Source of the DNA: Polaribacter sp. Z022
Lineage (GTDB): Bacteria; Bacteroidota; Bacteroidia; Flavobacteriales; Flavobacteriaceae
Length of the DNA stretch: 64,000 nt
Assembly (NCBI RefSeq): GCF_023555495.1
Contig: NZ_JALCZO010000006.1
Location: 124,001-188,000 of the forward strand
Direction: 5' to 3'
Shown: piece after piece, positions 55,245 through 64,000 of the stretch
Numbering within the stretch: the first letter of the stretch is position 1
How the letters are laid out: every line of letters begins with the position of its first letter
The notes under the pieces: model-generated
The model's database searches: none
What the model was told of the DNA's origin: nothing
What the model saw: the letters and a program-made list of their open reading frames with translations, nothing else
Program-made: the position numbers and the translations under genes

Positions 55245-56347
55245 TTCTCACTCATTTTATATACTTTATAACATAAATCAATATATTTTTCTGCTTGCTC
55301 TTTAGATGTATCAAATACTTTCAAACGCTTTTTACCATTTTCCACAGTTTTTTTATATAATTCATTATCATGAAAAAGATTTTTAATTTTTTCGGAAATT
55401 TCTTTAGCATTCAAATTATCAAAATAAATAGCTGCATCACCACAAACCGTTTTTGCAAATGACAAATTAGAAGTTAAAATAGGTCTTTCCATTTTCATTG
55501 CTTCTGGATAAGATGCAGAAAAACATTCTAAATGTGCAGGTAAAAACATTGCATCACATTCTTTATATAATTGAGGACAATCTTTTGCAAATACATGTCC
55601 ATGATTTTTAACCCATTGTTCTTTCCCTTTAAAAACTCTATCAAAATCTTCTTTTTTTATTGTTATATGAAATTCATAATTATAAATATCATCTTCTAAA
55701 TAAGGAATTACTTCATTAATTATTTCAAAATTTTTACTCGGCCTAAAAGTACTAATCATTAATAACTTCTTAGTCAAATTATTAGACGGTGGTGAAGCTG
55801 TTATATTACTATATTGTTTTCCTGCACCATTAGAAACTAAAAATATTTTAGATTTGTCAACATTAATTCTATCTGCCAACCGTTTACGAACATCTTCTGT
55901 TTGAACTACATAATAATCTGCTTCTTTTTTTGTCCAATATTTTTTGTAAATCATTTCAAGTTTTACTTTCCATGAATATTTTTTTACATAATCATAATCA
56001 TCATATACTATATGAGGAACAGCATACCCAACAAGATGAGGGCTTTTAGCTTTCCAATAACATGGGCCAACAAAAGAGAATACAACATCAGGCTGAATTA
56101 TTTTCTCTAATCTATTAAACTCTTTAATTATTTTTTTTCTATACTTTAATGATGCTGGTGATTCTTCAAAAAGATAAAAAGAAAATCTATCATCAAAAGA
56201 AGATAAATCAATTTGATCATTTACATTATTTGTCTGAAAAATATGATATTCATCATTTCCAAATTCTTTAAGTTCATTTAGAAAAGAAATTGCCCTTTGT
56301 AAAGCTCCTCCTACTCTAATATTTGTTGTATTAATTATTATTTTCAT
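55235..56347 (-). CDS. Family 4-type glycosyltransferase (GT-B)
   Basis: A 370-residue GT-B protein. N-terminal TTNIRVGGALQRAISFLNEL (about 5-22) is a donor/acceptor glycine loop. MISTFRPSKNFEIINEV near 193 begins the donor domain. The EX7E motif lies in HLECFSASYPEAMKMERPILTS near 278. It adds one sugar to the repeat unit; donor specificity cannot be read. Its end overlaps the GT2 start by 10 bases. Confidence 0.87.
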   Translation of the reverse strand: MKIIINTTNIRVGGALQRAISFLNELKEFGNDEYHIFQTNNVNDQIDLSSFDDRFSFYLFEESPASLKYRKKIIKEFNRLEKIIQPDVVFSFVGPCYWKAKSPHLVGYAVPHIVYDDYDYVKKYSWKVKLEMIYKKYWTKKEADYYVVQTEDVRKRLADRINVDKSKIFLVSNGAGKQYSNITASPPSNNLTKKLLMISTFRPSKNFEIINEVIPYLEDDIYNYEFHITIKKEDFDRVFKGKEQWVKNHGHVFAKDCPQLYKECDAMFLPAHLECFSASYPEAMKMERPILTSNLSFAKTVCGDAAIYFDNLNAKEISEKIKNLFHDNELYKKTVENGKKRLKVFDTSKEQAEKYIDLCYKVYKMSEKCQ

Positions 56348-56374
56348 TTAAATATATTATATTGAATAAACCTT

Positions 56375-57727
56375 TTAAAAAAACTCCAAAACAAATTGAA
56401 TTAAAAATAAAAAAACAAAAAGCGCTGAGCCAATAGCTTTAGATATAGGTGTCCCTTTATGATAACCATATGCAACAAATATATAAAAAAATGGCATTAA
56501 ACCTGTCTTATGCCTAGGCTGAATTGAAACTTGACTAATCATGAGTATACAAAAACAAAACATATAAAAAAATCGGGTCATATCTTCATTTTTAATTTTA
56601 AAAAAATGTATAATTCCTTTAAAAAAATATTTAAAATAAAAAAGGGATAAAATAGGCATAAGCATAGTATACATAATACTTCTTATATTCAAAACACCTA
56701 GAGTATAAAATTCTACCCTAAAAAAAGGAAGAAATATAAAAAAAATAAATCCAAGGGGTACTTTTAAATAAATTGGTAAACTATATATTTTATAGATTAT
56801 CGATCCTTCATCTGCTTCTTTAATTATAGATTCTACAAACGATTGGCGATCTAGACCTTCAAATCCTTTTTCTAATAAATATTCAGAAATAAAAGGCAAT
56901 AATAAAAATGTTACCATCCCTAATCCTAATAACAAAAATAAAACTTTAGGTATAATATTAATTGTTGCTCCTTTTAAATAAGATTTATTAAAATAAAACA
57001 TAAATGCACAAAGTAATAATAACCCAGAACCTGGCCTAACAAAAAACAATAAACATAAACTGATAATAAAATTTAAAAACTTATTTTTTATTAAATAGTA
57101 AACACCAATTAATGTGAAAAACGCAACCCAACCATCTCTCATTAAAATTAAGCTATTGGATAACAAAACTGGGCAAAACAAGACTAAGGTATATGCAGTT
57201 TTTGCAATCTTAATATCTTTAGTCAGTAAATTTGTTAATTTGGATGTAAAATGAGGAATAAAACAAATTCCTAAAATATTAGGTATTAATATTGTTAATG
57301 GATGAACTATTTTAAAAGGATATAAGATTTTAAGAAATTTAACAAAACTATGATCCATCCCTATATAGCCCATACCATACCATGGAATATTAACATCACT
57401 TGATGCTACACCTGCAAAAAACCTACTGTCATCAGTCCCAATACCTCCATACATACCTGAAAAACCAAATGAATCCGGCATTATTAAATAATGCCCCCAA
57501 TAAAGCAGAATCGATAGAAAAATGAAAAAATTTAAAACTAATAAATTTCTTAAAAAAAAGATTTCTGCTTTAATAACTTTATTTATTATAACAAAAAGTA
57601 AAAAAGTATATAAATACGAATATAATGATTGAAAATCAGTTACTGTAATAAACAATACATTTAAAAATATAAAACAGAATGATAAAACATCTATAATTGT
57701 ATTTTTACGTTTATAACTATATATCAT
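56375..57727 (-). CDS. wzy: Polytopic membrane protein, probable O-antigen/EPS polymerase (Wzy-like)
   Basis: A 450-residue protein with about ten to twelve hydrophobic helices and a large extracytoplasmic loop (about 85-115, SFGFSGMYGGIGTDDSRFF region). LMRDGWVAFFTLIGVYYLI near 195 and FVRPGSGLLLL near 228 (an arginine in each loop) resemble the Wzy loop arginines. No sequence signature is decisive, as Wzy proteins diverge strongly. The context, a single polytopic protein of this size between glycosyltransferase genes in a cluster with wzx, wza and wzc, supports the polymerase. Its start overlaps the GT4 gene by 11 bases. Confidence 0.75.
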   Translation of the reverse strand: MIYSYKRKNTIIDVLSFCFIFLNVLFITVTDFQSLYSYLYTFLLFVIINKVIKAEIFFLRNLLVLNFFIFLSILLYWGHYLIMPDSFGFSGMYGGIGTDDSRFFAGVASSDVNIPWYGMGYIGMDHSFVKFLKILYPFKIVHPLTILIPNILGICFIPHFTSKLTNLLTKDIKIAKTAYTLVLFCPVLLSNSLILMRDGWVAFFTLIGVYYLIKNKFLNFIISLCLLFFVRPGSGLLLLCAFMFYFNKSYLKGATINIIPKVLFLLLGLGMVTFLLLPFISEYLLEKGFEGLDRQSFVESIIKEADEGSIIYKIYSLPIYLKVPLGFIFFIFLPFFRVEFYTLGVLNIRSIMYTMLMPILSLFYFKYFFKGIIHFFKIKNEDMTRFFYMFCFCILMISQVSIQPRHKTGLMPFFYIFVAYGYHKGTPISKAIGSALFVFLFLIQFVLEFF

Positions 57728-58889
57728 TTAATAAAATTATTTCAACCAATTTAACTAAATCTTCTTTTTGTTTTTTAGATATTAATTCATATCTTTTTTC
57801 TCCAAGTAGTTGAAGGTTATTTCTTAAATTTTCATTGTTCTGTAATTGAAAAATTCTAGCTTGTAATTCTAAAATGGAAAATGGATGAAACTTTAAACAA
57901 GCTTCTCCTACAATTTCTGGTATTGCAGTAATCATAGACGCTATAACAGGTGTACCATATTTCATTGCTTCTAGAGGTGGGTATCCAAACCCCTCATTAA
58001 GTGATGGGTAAACAAAACAAAATGCATTTTTGTATAATATTTCTAATTCTTTAGATGGTACATAATCCAAGAAATAAAACATCTCTTTATTTCTAACAAT
58101 ATTTTTAACTTTATTATTAACTCCTGTTAAAACGATTTTTTTTGTTAACTGCCCATTATCTATTAAATTATCAAAAGCTTTAACAGCTCTATATGTATTT
58201 TTTACCCAACGCTTAGAACTAACTAATAAAAAATAATCTTTAGGAATAATTGATGTTCTTAAAAAAAAATTTTTTTCATCAATTATGTTTATATTTTGGT
58301 TCTTTTTTTCAGGACTATAAAAAACAGAAATATCATCAGGTTTTGTTCCAAAAAGGGTAATTATGCTATTTTTTGTATGTTCAGATACAACTACTAATTT
58401 CTTCTTTGTTGCTACTAAATTAATTACATCTCTAAATTTATTTTTATTCTTAATATTAAAATATGTAGAAAATATTTTCTTTATTATGTGTTTAATTTTA
58501 CTTTCTAGATGATACTCATTTATGTCAGTTAACAACTCAATTGGCCTTAACCCATGAACAGTATAAACAACCTCAACATCTTTTAAATTAACCCTCGATA
58601 ATCCAACCCCTAAAGGGTCAAACAACCTATTTATATTGCATTCCTTAATAACACTATCTATATCAGAATATTTATTTTGATTGACTATTATTGAGTTACG
58701 TTTATCATCCTTAATTAGGGTTAAAACGTTGTTATCAATAAACTCTTCAGAAAAACAATAAAAATATAGTGAATTAAATGTATTTGCTTTAATTATCTCC
58801 TCAACTAATCTATTTGCATACTCATTTCCTCCATGAAATGGATTATTAGCATCCTTAGAAGAAGAATTTAAATTTATTAGAATATTCAT
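57717..58889 (-). CDS. Family 4 glycosyltransferase (GT-B)
   Basis: A 390-residue GT4 enzyme. FHGGNEYANRLVEEI near 19 is the N-terminal loop. VVYTVHGLRPIELL near 108, VVSEHTKNSIITLFG near 170 and LLVSSKRWVKNTYRAVKAFDNL near 220 follow, then the EX7E motif in YPSLNEGFGYPPLEAMKYG near 295-313. PVIASMITAIPEIVGEA marks the nucleotide-binding end. It transfers one sugar onto the growing lipid-linked repeat, acceptor unknown. It sits between wzx and wzy. Confidence 0.9.
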   Translation of the reverse strand: MNILINLNSSSKDANNPFHGGNEYANRLVEEIIKANTFNSLYFYCFSEEFIDNNVLTLIKDDKRNSIIVNQNKYSDIDSVIKECNINRLFDPLGVGLSRVNLKDVEVVYTVHGLRPIELLTDINEYHLESKIKHIIKKIFSTYFNIKNKNKFRDVINLVATKKKLVVVSEHTKNSIITLFGTKPDDISVFYSPEKKNQNINIIDEKNFFLRTSIIPKDYFLLVSSKRWVKNTYRAVKAFDNLIDNGQLTKKIVLTGVNNKVKNIVRNKEMFYFLDYVPSKELEILYKNAFCFVYPSLNEGFGYPPLEAMKYGTPVIASMITAIPEIVGEACLKFHPFSILELQARIFQLQNNENLRNNLQLLGEKRYELISKKQKEDLVKLVEIILLNDI

Positions 58890-58910
58890 ATCATTAATAG
58901 TTATAATTAA

Positions 58911-60167
58911 TTAAAAAATCCATTTTATTAAATTATTTTTTTTACTTATTATTACCCTAACTATTAATTCAAACAAAACAGATAAAGATAGAGTTAGAGA
59001 TAAATTATATACTGTTATTTGACTAAATAAATAAAAACATAAATTTAACAAAATATAAAACACAACTGATAAGTATAAACTTAAAGTGTATTCTTTTTTT
59101 AAATCATTAACAAGAAGAACAGTTACTCCAACCATATAACTTAAAGGTTGAAATATAATTAAAAAGCCTAAGAATAGAAATATATACAAAACTTCAAATT
59201 GATTGTTAAAATAGTACTTTGTTGTTAAATAGACTATTAAACTTGTTAGTAAAAACACAAAAACAGAAACATAGAAAATAATTTTTATAGTTTTTCTTAC
59301 TAAATTCCCATTTTTACTATTAACTACATTAGGAAACAAAACTGACACTATAATTTGAAGGAAGTAAATAAATAAATTTTTTATTTTATCTGCAACATCA
59401 TAAATAGATAAAATTTCCATTCCTACAAAAGCTCCTAATATTGCTTTGTTACTTAAAATTTTGATTTTACCCGCAATATTTCCAAAAAATATAGGAAAAC
59501 TTTCAATAAAGTATTTTTTTAGAACATTTGTTTTTTGAAATTTAAAAATAATACCATCTTTTTTAAATACAATCCATAATGCAGCTAAAGAAGCGATTAA
59601 GCTTCCTAATCCATTTAATAAAGGTACTTTCAAAAAATCGTTTTCATTTTTTACAATAAAAAAAATAAGTGTTAAAAAAACAACCCTACCTATTAAATTA
59701 ATTATTGTAATATATTTCATTTCCTCTTTACCTTGGAAGTACCAAACAGGAAAAACCCATTCATATAAACATAAATACATAGTAAATAATAAAAGGTACT
59801 TCAAGTTAATGTCTGAGAAAAATGGTGAAATTATTGCTAAAATCAAAAATGATAAAAAGAAAAAAATTCCTTTTAAGATAAAAACACTACTAACTATTTC
59901 AGATAGAGCTTCTTTATCATTCCTGTTCATAGATACATCTTTTGTAGCACTTATATCAAATCCAAAATTTATCAGCACAAGAAAATAAGAAATAATAGTA
60001 TGTGAAAAAACTATTAATCCATACTTTTCGGTACCTAAAACAGTTAGTAAATAAGGTAAAGTTATTAAAGGTATTAATAAATTAAAAACCTGTAAAATGG
60101 CTAAATATGAAAAATTACTTATTAAACTTTTATTCTTAGAATAAATTTTTTTAATTTGATCTTTCAT
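58911..60167 (-). CDS. wzx: Lipid-linked repeat-unit flippase (Wzx, MOP/PST family)
   Basis: A 418-residue membrane protein with about twelve helices. FSYLAILQVFNLLIPLITLPYLL (helix 1, of which NLLIPLITLPYLL is the PST signature), LGTEKYGLIVFSHTII, FDISATKDVSMNR near 85, WVFPVWYFQGKEEMKYI near 130 and FFGNIAGKIKILSNKAILG near 225 are typical. It flips the undecaprenyl-linked oligosaccharide to the periplasm. The start is uncertain: ATG 60167 gives 16 bases of overlap with the epimerase gene; ATGs at 60185 and 60218 are also in frame. Confidence 0.92.
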   Translation of the reverse strand: MKDQIKKIYSKNKSLISNFSYLAILQVFNLLIPLITLPYLLTVLGTEKYGLIVFSHTIISYFLVLINFGFDISATKDVSMNRNDKEALSEIVSSVFILKGIFFFLSFLILAIISPFFSDINLKYLLLFTMYLCLYEWVFPVWYFQGKEEMKYITIINLIGRVVFLTLIFFIVKNENDFLKVPLLNGLGSLIASLAALWIVFKKDGIIFKFQKTNVLKKYFIESFPIFFGNIAGKIKILSNKAILGAFVGMEILSIYDVADKIKNLFIYFLQIIVSVLFPNVVNSKNGNLVRKTIKIIFYVSVFVFLLTSLIVYLTTKYYFNNQFEVLYIFLFLGFLIIFQPLSYMVGVTVLLVNDLKKEYTLSLYLSVVFYILLNLCFYLFSQITVYNLSLTLSLSVLFELIVRVIISKKNNLIKWIF

Positions 60168-61176
60168 CCTGGTAGTAATTTTCATACCATTTAATAAATT
60201 TATTAATACCTTTATCAATTAGTGTAACTGGTTTATAATGATAATCTTCAACTAGAGCACTTACATCAGCCCAAGTTCTTTTAACATCTCCCTTTTGCAT
60301 AGGCAACATATTTTTCTTAGCGTTAATACCAAGATTCTTTTCAATTGTTTCTATAAAAGCCGCAAGTTTTACAGTATTATTATTGCCTATATTATAAACT
60401 TTATATAGACTTCTATCTTCAATTGGTTTTTCAATCACTCTTTTAACCCCCCCTACAATATCATCTATAAAAGTAAAATCACGCTCCATATCTCCATGGT
60501 TAAAAACTTTTATAGGATTATTTTGACTAATCGCATTTGCAAAAAGCATCGGAGCCATATCAGGTCTTCCCCAAGGGCCATATACTGTAAAAAAACGCAA
60601 ACCTGTAGTGGGTATTTTATATAAAAAACTATATGCATGTGCCATTAACTCATTACTTTTTTTAGTAGCTGCATACAAACTTACTGGGTGATCCACTTTA
60701 TCATCTTCTGAAAAAGGAATTTTTGCATTTGCTCCATAAACACTTGAACTACTTGCATAAACCAGATGTTTTATATTATTATGTCTACAACATTCTAAAA
60801 TATTTAAAAAACCAACTATATTACTTTGTATATAGACGTCTGGGTTTTCTATACTATATCTAACACCTGCTTGTGCAGCTAGATTACAAACAATATCAAA
60901 ATTCTCAATCTTAAATAATTCAGATAACTCTTCTTTATCTTCTAAATGTATTCGTATAAATTTAAGGTTTTTGAATAATTCACTTTTACATTCTTTATAA
61001 AACTTAGACGACTCTGTTTTTTTAATCCCTAATTCAATTAAACGGTCATATTTTAAATTCACATCATAATAGTCATTGATGTTATCTATCCCGACAACGA
61101 TATGACCTGCTTCTAATAGGCTCTTAGACAAATGAAATCCAATAAAACCAGCTGCCCCTGTAATTAAAATCTTCAT
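60151..61176 (-). CDS. UDP-glucuronate 4-epimerase-like SDR (CapI/LpsL type)
   Basis: A 341-residue extended SDR enzyme. ITGAAGFIGFHLSKSLLE near 4, VGIDNINDYYDVNLKYDRL near 33 (in part) and NLAAQAGVRYSIENPDVYI near 97 begin it. YASSSSVYGANAKIPFSEDD near 141 and the Tyr-Lys in SLYAATKKSNELMAH near 165 hold the active site. RFFTVYGPWGRPDMAPM near 190 and DMERDFTFIDDIVGGV near 225 are the UDP-glucuronate epimerase signatures. It converts UDP-GlcA to UDP-GalA; the UDP-glucose dehydrogenase at the right edge of the window would supply UDP-GlcA. A UDP-glucose/galactose epimerase is less likely. Confidence 0.88.
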   Translation of the reverse strand: MKILITGAAGFIGFHLSKSLLEAGHIVVGIDNINDYYDVNLKYDRLIELGIKKTESSKFYKECKSELFKNLKFIRIHLEDKEELSELFKIENFDIVCNLAAQAGVRYSIENPDVYIQSNIVGFLNILECCRHNNIKHLVYASSSSVYGANAKIPFSEDDKVDHPVSLYAATKKSNELMAHAYSFLYKIPTTGLRFFTVYGPWGRPDMAPMLFANAISQNNPIKVFNHGDMERDFTFIDDIVGGVKRVIEKPIEDRSLYKVYNIGNNNTVKLAAFIETIEKNLGINAKKNMLPMQKGDVKRTWADVSALVEDYHYKPVTLIDKGINKFIKWYENYYQDERSN

Positions 61177-61214
61177 AAATTATTCTTTATTTTTTTTGAG
61201 TAAACACTATAACA

Positions 61215-62381
61215 TTAATACTCTGCTCTTTTCAAAACTTCATGTCCTGCTTTTAACAAAGCTAGATCTTTATTCATTAATTCAATATCACTTATCATCA
61301 TGTCTTTTACTAAATACGTTAAATCGTAGACTGGCTCCCAACCTAGCTTTTGTTTCGCTTTGGTTGGATCTCCTAATAATAAATCTACTTCTGTCGGACG
61401 GAAGTATGAAGGATCAACAGACAATACTTCTTGTCCAATTTTAGGCATTTGAGATTTCTCGATTGCACTCGAAATAACATTTGCGTATTTTTCTTGATTT
61501 ATAGATTTAATATATGCTTTTTCATCAACACCTGTTCCATTAAATTTTAGTTCAATACCAACTTCACTAAAAGCCATACACACAAAATCCCTTACAGTTG
61601 TTGTAACTCCAGTTGCGATTACCCAATCTTCTGGTTGATCTGCTTGTAAAATCATCCACATCATACGAACATAATCTTTAGCATGCCCCCAATCGCGTTT
61701 TGCCTCTAAATTTCCTAAAAAAACTTTTTCTTGGAGGCCTAAAGCTATTTTGGCAACTGCACGTGTAATTTTTCTTGTTACAAATGTTTCTCCTCTTCTA
61801 GGAGATTCATGATTGAATAATAAACCATTACATGCAAACATTTTGTAAGCTTCTCTGTAGTTTTTTGTAATCCAAAAACCATAAATTTTAGCAACTCCAT
61901 ATGGAGATCTAGGATACAAAGGAGAGTTCTCGTCATAAAAACCTCTTTCATTTTTATTTTCTGGTAATCCACCAAATAATTCTGATGTTGATGCTTGGTA
62001 TATTTTCGTCTTTTTACTCAATCCTAAAAGGCGTACTGCTTCTAAAATTCTTAATGTACCCAACCCATCAACATTTCCTACATATTCTGGCATATCAAAA
62101 GAAACCTTTACATGAGACATGGCTCCTAAGTTGTAAATTTCATCTGGCTGACATTCTTGAATGATTCTAGTTAAGTTCATTGAATCTGTCAAGTCACCAT
62201 AATGTAATTTTAATCTTTGGTTAGGATCGTGAGGATCTTGATATAAATGATCAATTCTATCCGTATTAAAAAGAGAACTTCTTCGTTTTATTCCGTGTAC
62301 CATATACCCTTTCTCTAATAACAATTCTGCTAAATAAGAACCATCTTGACCAGTAATACCTGTAATTAATGCTACTTTCAT
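61215..62381 (-). CDS. gmd: GDP-mannose 4,6-dehydratase
   Basis: A 388-residue SDR enzyme. ATG 62381 gives the standard [17 protein letters not shown] start; an ATG ten codons upstream adds an atypical extension. [16 protein letters not shown] near 34, [12 protein letters not shown] near 90, the active-site [11 protein letters not shown] near 127 and [12 protein letters not shown] with Tyr-Lys near 157 are present. [17 protein letters not shown] near 185 completes the Gmd signature. It makes GDP-4-keto-6-deoxymannose for GDP-L-fucose. The partner fcl lies next in the same operon. Confidence 0.97.
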   Translation of the reverse strand: MKVALITGITGQDGSYLAELLLEKGYMVHGIKRRSSLFNTDRIDHLYQDPHDPNQRLKLHYGDLTDSMNLTRIIQECQPDEIYNLGAMSHVKVSFDMPEYVGNVDGLGTLRILEAVRLLGLSKKTKIYQASTSELFGGLPENKNERGFYDENSPLYPRSPYGVAKIYGFWITKNYREAYKMFACNGLLFNHESPRRGETFVTRKITRAVAKIALGLQEKVFLGNLEAKRDWGHAKDYVRMMWMILQADQPEDWVIATGVTTTVRDFVCMAFSEVGIELKFNGTGVDEKAYIKSINQEKYANVISSAIEKSQMPKIGQEVLSVDPSYFRPTEVDLLLGDPTKAKQKLGWEPVYDLTYLVKDMMISDIELMNKDLALLKAGHEVLKRAEY

Positions 62382-62687
62382 ACTTTTTGTTTCAAAAAAT
62401 GACATTGACATAAACTTTGACTTAGACTGATTTGTCTTTGTTTTAATTTATAATTTTCTTAAATCTATTATTTTATTTTATAAACTAGTTAACTTTAAAA
62501 TAATTTTCTATCAGTGATATTGTGGCCTCTATTTTCTTATTTCAGCTATGATTAACCGTGTTTCTATTTCAAAAGCTTATACTAAAGTATATACATCATC
62601 AACAAATACCATAGTGTTAGTCCAAATATCATATTTTAAAAATCTCTTAGCATTTATAAATGTGCTCTTCTTTGTCTTTGTCAAGAT
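62382..62687. other. 306-base spacer between fcl and gmd
   Basis: No gene on either strand; the plus-strand open frame at 62548-62742 has no codon or family support. The gap is unusually long for this tight cluster and may hold a separate promoter for gmd, but no full TAnnTTTG match was seen on the minus strand. Confidence 0.5.
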
Positions 62688-63641
62688 CTATGCTAACTTT
62701 ACTTCTTTAAAATTTTCAATATTCTCTAAAAACCAACTATAGGTTTTTTCGATTCCTTCATGTAATTCAGTTGAATATTCCCAACCCATATTCTTCATTT
62801 TTGAGACATCCATCAATTTTCTTGGCGTACCATCTGGTTTTTCGGAGTCCCAAACAATATTTCCTTTGTGGCCTGTAACTTTCTGAATAGTTTCTGCCAA
62901 CTCTTTAATTGTAATATCTTTTCCAGAGCCTACATTATATAAATATTCTGGCAACTTGTTTTCTAAAGCATACACTACAGCTTCTGCCATATCATCTACA
63001 AATAAAAACTCTCTCATCGGAGTTCCACTTCCCCACAATACTACATCTGAATTATCATTAGCTTTCGCTTCATGAAACTTACGAATCATAGCAGGTAAAA
63101 CATGTGATGTTTTTAAATCAAAATTATCAAAATAACCATATAAATTAGTAGGCATTAAGCTAACATAATCCTTTTTGAATTGTTTTCTAATTGCCTGACA
63201 AGCTTTTACTCCTGTAATTTTTGCAACAGCATACCATTCGTTTGTTGGCTCTAATGAGTCAGTTAATAAATACTCTTCTTTAAGCGGCTGTGGAGCCAAC
63301 TTTGGATAAATACAAGAACTTCCTAAAAAAATAAACTTTTCAACACCTAACTTTAAAGCGCTGTCTATTAAATTATTTTGAATTTGCATATTTTCCATTA
63401 AAAATTGATATGGAAAATCATTATTAGCCAAAATACCTCCTACTCTAGCAGCAGCATCTATAATTGCTTCTGGTTTTTCTTTTTCTAGAAAACTAAAAAT
63501 TTCTGATTGATTTTTTAAGTCTAAATTTTTACTAGTTTTGCCTATTAGATTTGTATAACCTTTTTTCTCTAAAGCTCTCCATACAGCAGATCCTACCATT
63601 CCGCGATGACCAGCAATATAAATTTTTGTGTTTTTATTCAT
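62688..63641 (-). CDS. fcl: GDP-L-fucose synthase
   Basis: A 317-residue SDR enzyme: IYIAGHRGMVGSAVWRALE near 7, DAAARVGGILANNDFPY near 61, FLGSSCIYPKLAPQPLKEEYLLT near 105 (in part) and the catalytic YAVAKITGVKACQA near 137. MPTNLYGYFDNFDLKTSHV near 165, RKFHEAKAN and MREFLFVDDMAEAV near 210 finish the pattern. It epimerises and reduces GDP-4-keto-6-deoxymannose to GDP-L-fucose. It is upstream of gmd, 14 bases after the UDP-glucose dehydrogenase stop. Confidence 0.97.
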   Translation of the reverse strand: MNKNTKIYIAGHRGMVGSAVWRALEKKGYTNLIGKTSKNLDLKNQSEIFSFLEKEKPEAIIDAAARVGGILANNDFPYQFLMENMQIQNNLIDSALKLGVEKFIFLGSSCIYPKLAPQPLKEEYLLTDSLEPTNEWYAVAKITGVKACQAIRKQFKKDYVSLMPTNLYGYFDNFDLKTSHVLPAMIRKFHEAKANDNSDVVLWGSGTPMREFLFVDDMAEAVVYALENKLPEYLYNVGSGKDITIKELAETIQKVTGHKGNIVWDSEKPDGTPRKLMDVSKMKNMGWEYSTELHEGIEKTYSWFLENIENFKEVKLA

Positions 63642-63654
63642 TTTTTTAATACTA

Positions 63655-64000
63655 TTATTTTCCTATTTGAAAATATTCAAAACCTTGCTTTTCTAAATTA
63701 AAAGCATTGTATTGATTTCTTCCATCAAAAATAATAGGATTTTTTAATTGTTGCTGAATCTCTACAAAATCAGGAGAACGAAACTCTTTCCACTCTGTTA
63801 ATAAAATTAAAGCGTCTGCCCCCTTTAAAACTTCATATTTTGAATTAAAATAAGTAATGTTTTTAGCATCTTTTAAATAATATTCTTGTGCTTCTTCTAT
63901 CGCTTTTGGGTCATAAGCTTTTACTTTTGCTCCTCTTTTCTCAAGTTCTTTTACTACATAAATTGCAGGTGCTTCACGCATATCATCTGTACCTGGTTTA
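63655..64000 (-). CDS. ugd: UDP-glucose 6-dehydrogenase, C-terminal part, cut by window edge
   Basis: The minus-strand frame continues without a start to the right edge: the visible part begins KPGTDDMREAPA, the motif found about 330 residues into the family. After it come LEKRGAKVKAYDPKAIEEA, ALILLTEWKEFR, FVEIQQQLKNPIIFDGRNQY and the end FEYFQIGK. The visible part is the UDP-binding C-terminal domain of roughly 115 residues. The enzyme oxidises UDP-glucose to UDP-glucuronate. A frame-internal ATG at 63981 is not the start. It appears to lead the visible part of the cluster and supports UDP-GlcA/GalA use. Confidence 0.92.
   Translation of the reverse strand, partial: KPGTDDMREAPAIYVVKELEKRGAKVKAYDPKAIEEAQEYYLKDAKNITYFNSKYEVLKGADALILLTEWKEFRSPDFVEIQQQLKNPIIFDGRNQYNAFNLEKQGFEYFQIGK

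Noticed and set aside
62548..62742. 64-codon plus-strand frame in the fcl-gmd spacer
   Set aside because: It overlaps the fcl 3' end, has no recognisable motif and is hydrophobic only through AT-rich composition.
1..64000. Mobile element, prophage or defence system
   Set aside because: No transposase, integrase, recombinase, toxin-antitoxin pair or restriction gene was recognised anywhere in the window.

Overview
The window is AT-rich chromosomal DNA from a member of the Bacteroidota, most likely a marine Flavobacteriaceae (Polaribacter/Tenacibaculum/Formosa-like; the genus is inference). The evidence is a SusC/SusD polysaccharide utilisation locus (PUL), type IX secretion and gliding genes (porV, porU, gldJ), a split methylmalonyl-CoA mutase, a fused CcsBA cytochrome c maturation protein, near absence of Shine-Dalgarno sequences, and several matches to the Bacteroidota promoter motif TAnnTTTG. 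No insertion sequence, prophage, CRISPR array or integrase was seen.

Region 1 (1-950): the N-terminal part of a PQQ-type sugar dehydrogenase gene on the minus strand, cut by the window edge, then tRNA-Pro(TGG) with its terminator.

Region 2 (1052-17570): a beta-glucan (laminarin-type) PUL on the plus strand. A membrane-bound DUF6377-like regulator precedes susC, susD, a PKD/carbohydrate-binding lipoprotein, two GH30 lipoproteins, a secreted tandem CBM-like protein with a type IX sorting tail, a GH3 beta-glucosidase, a GH16 laminarinase and an MFS sugar/H+ symporter. The set is sufficient to bind, cut (beta-1,3), debranch (beta-1,6), hydrolyse to glucose and import.

Region 3 (17741-27570): small orphan genes, tRNA-Thr(TGT), then udk, a DivIC/FtsB-like gene, the mutA-membrane protein-mutB operon, ccsBA and a small TPR-like membrane protein.

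Region 4 (27573-41943): mostly minus-strand housekeeping genes (LysM lipoprotein, guaA, KAS III-like synthase, truncated haemoglobin, cdd), then the T9SS/gliding block porV-porU with gldJ-murF divergent, and a BadF-family kinase. Two intergenic spacers here carry copies of the same structured element (27626-27753 and 32696-32771). All base changes in its conserved core keep or improve pairing, so it looks like a conserved RNA motif.

Region 5 (42103-64000): a cell-surface polysaccharide (capsule/O-antigen/EPS, Wzx/Wzy-type) cluster. A PHP tyrosine phosphatase on the plus strand converges on a ~21 kb minus-strand operon. In transcription order this is ugd (partial), fcl, gmd, UDP-glucuronate 4-epimerase-like, wzx, GT4, wzy, GT4, GT4, GT2 and reductase genes (exact order in the features), rfbACDB, a WecA/WbpL-like initiating transferase, DegT aminotransferase, UDP-GlcNAc 4,6-dehydratase, wza and wzc. 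Predicted activated sugars are GDP-fucose, dTDP-rhamnose, UDP-glucuronate/galacturonate and one or two UDP-deoxyaminosugars. The wzc tyrosine tail is encoded by a hexanucleotide tandem repeat that could vary in length.
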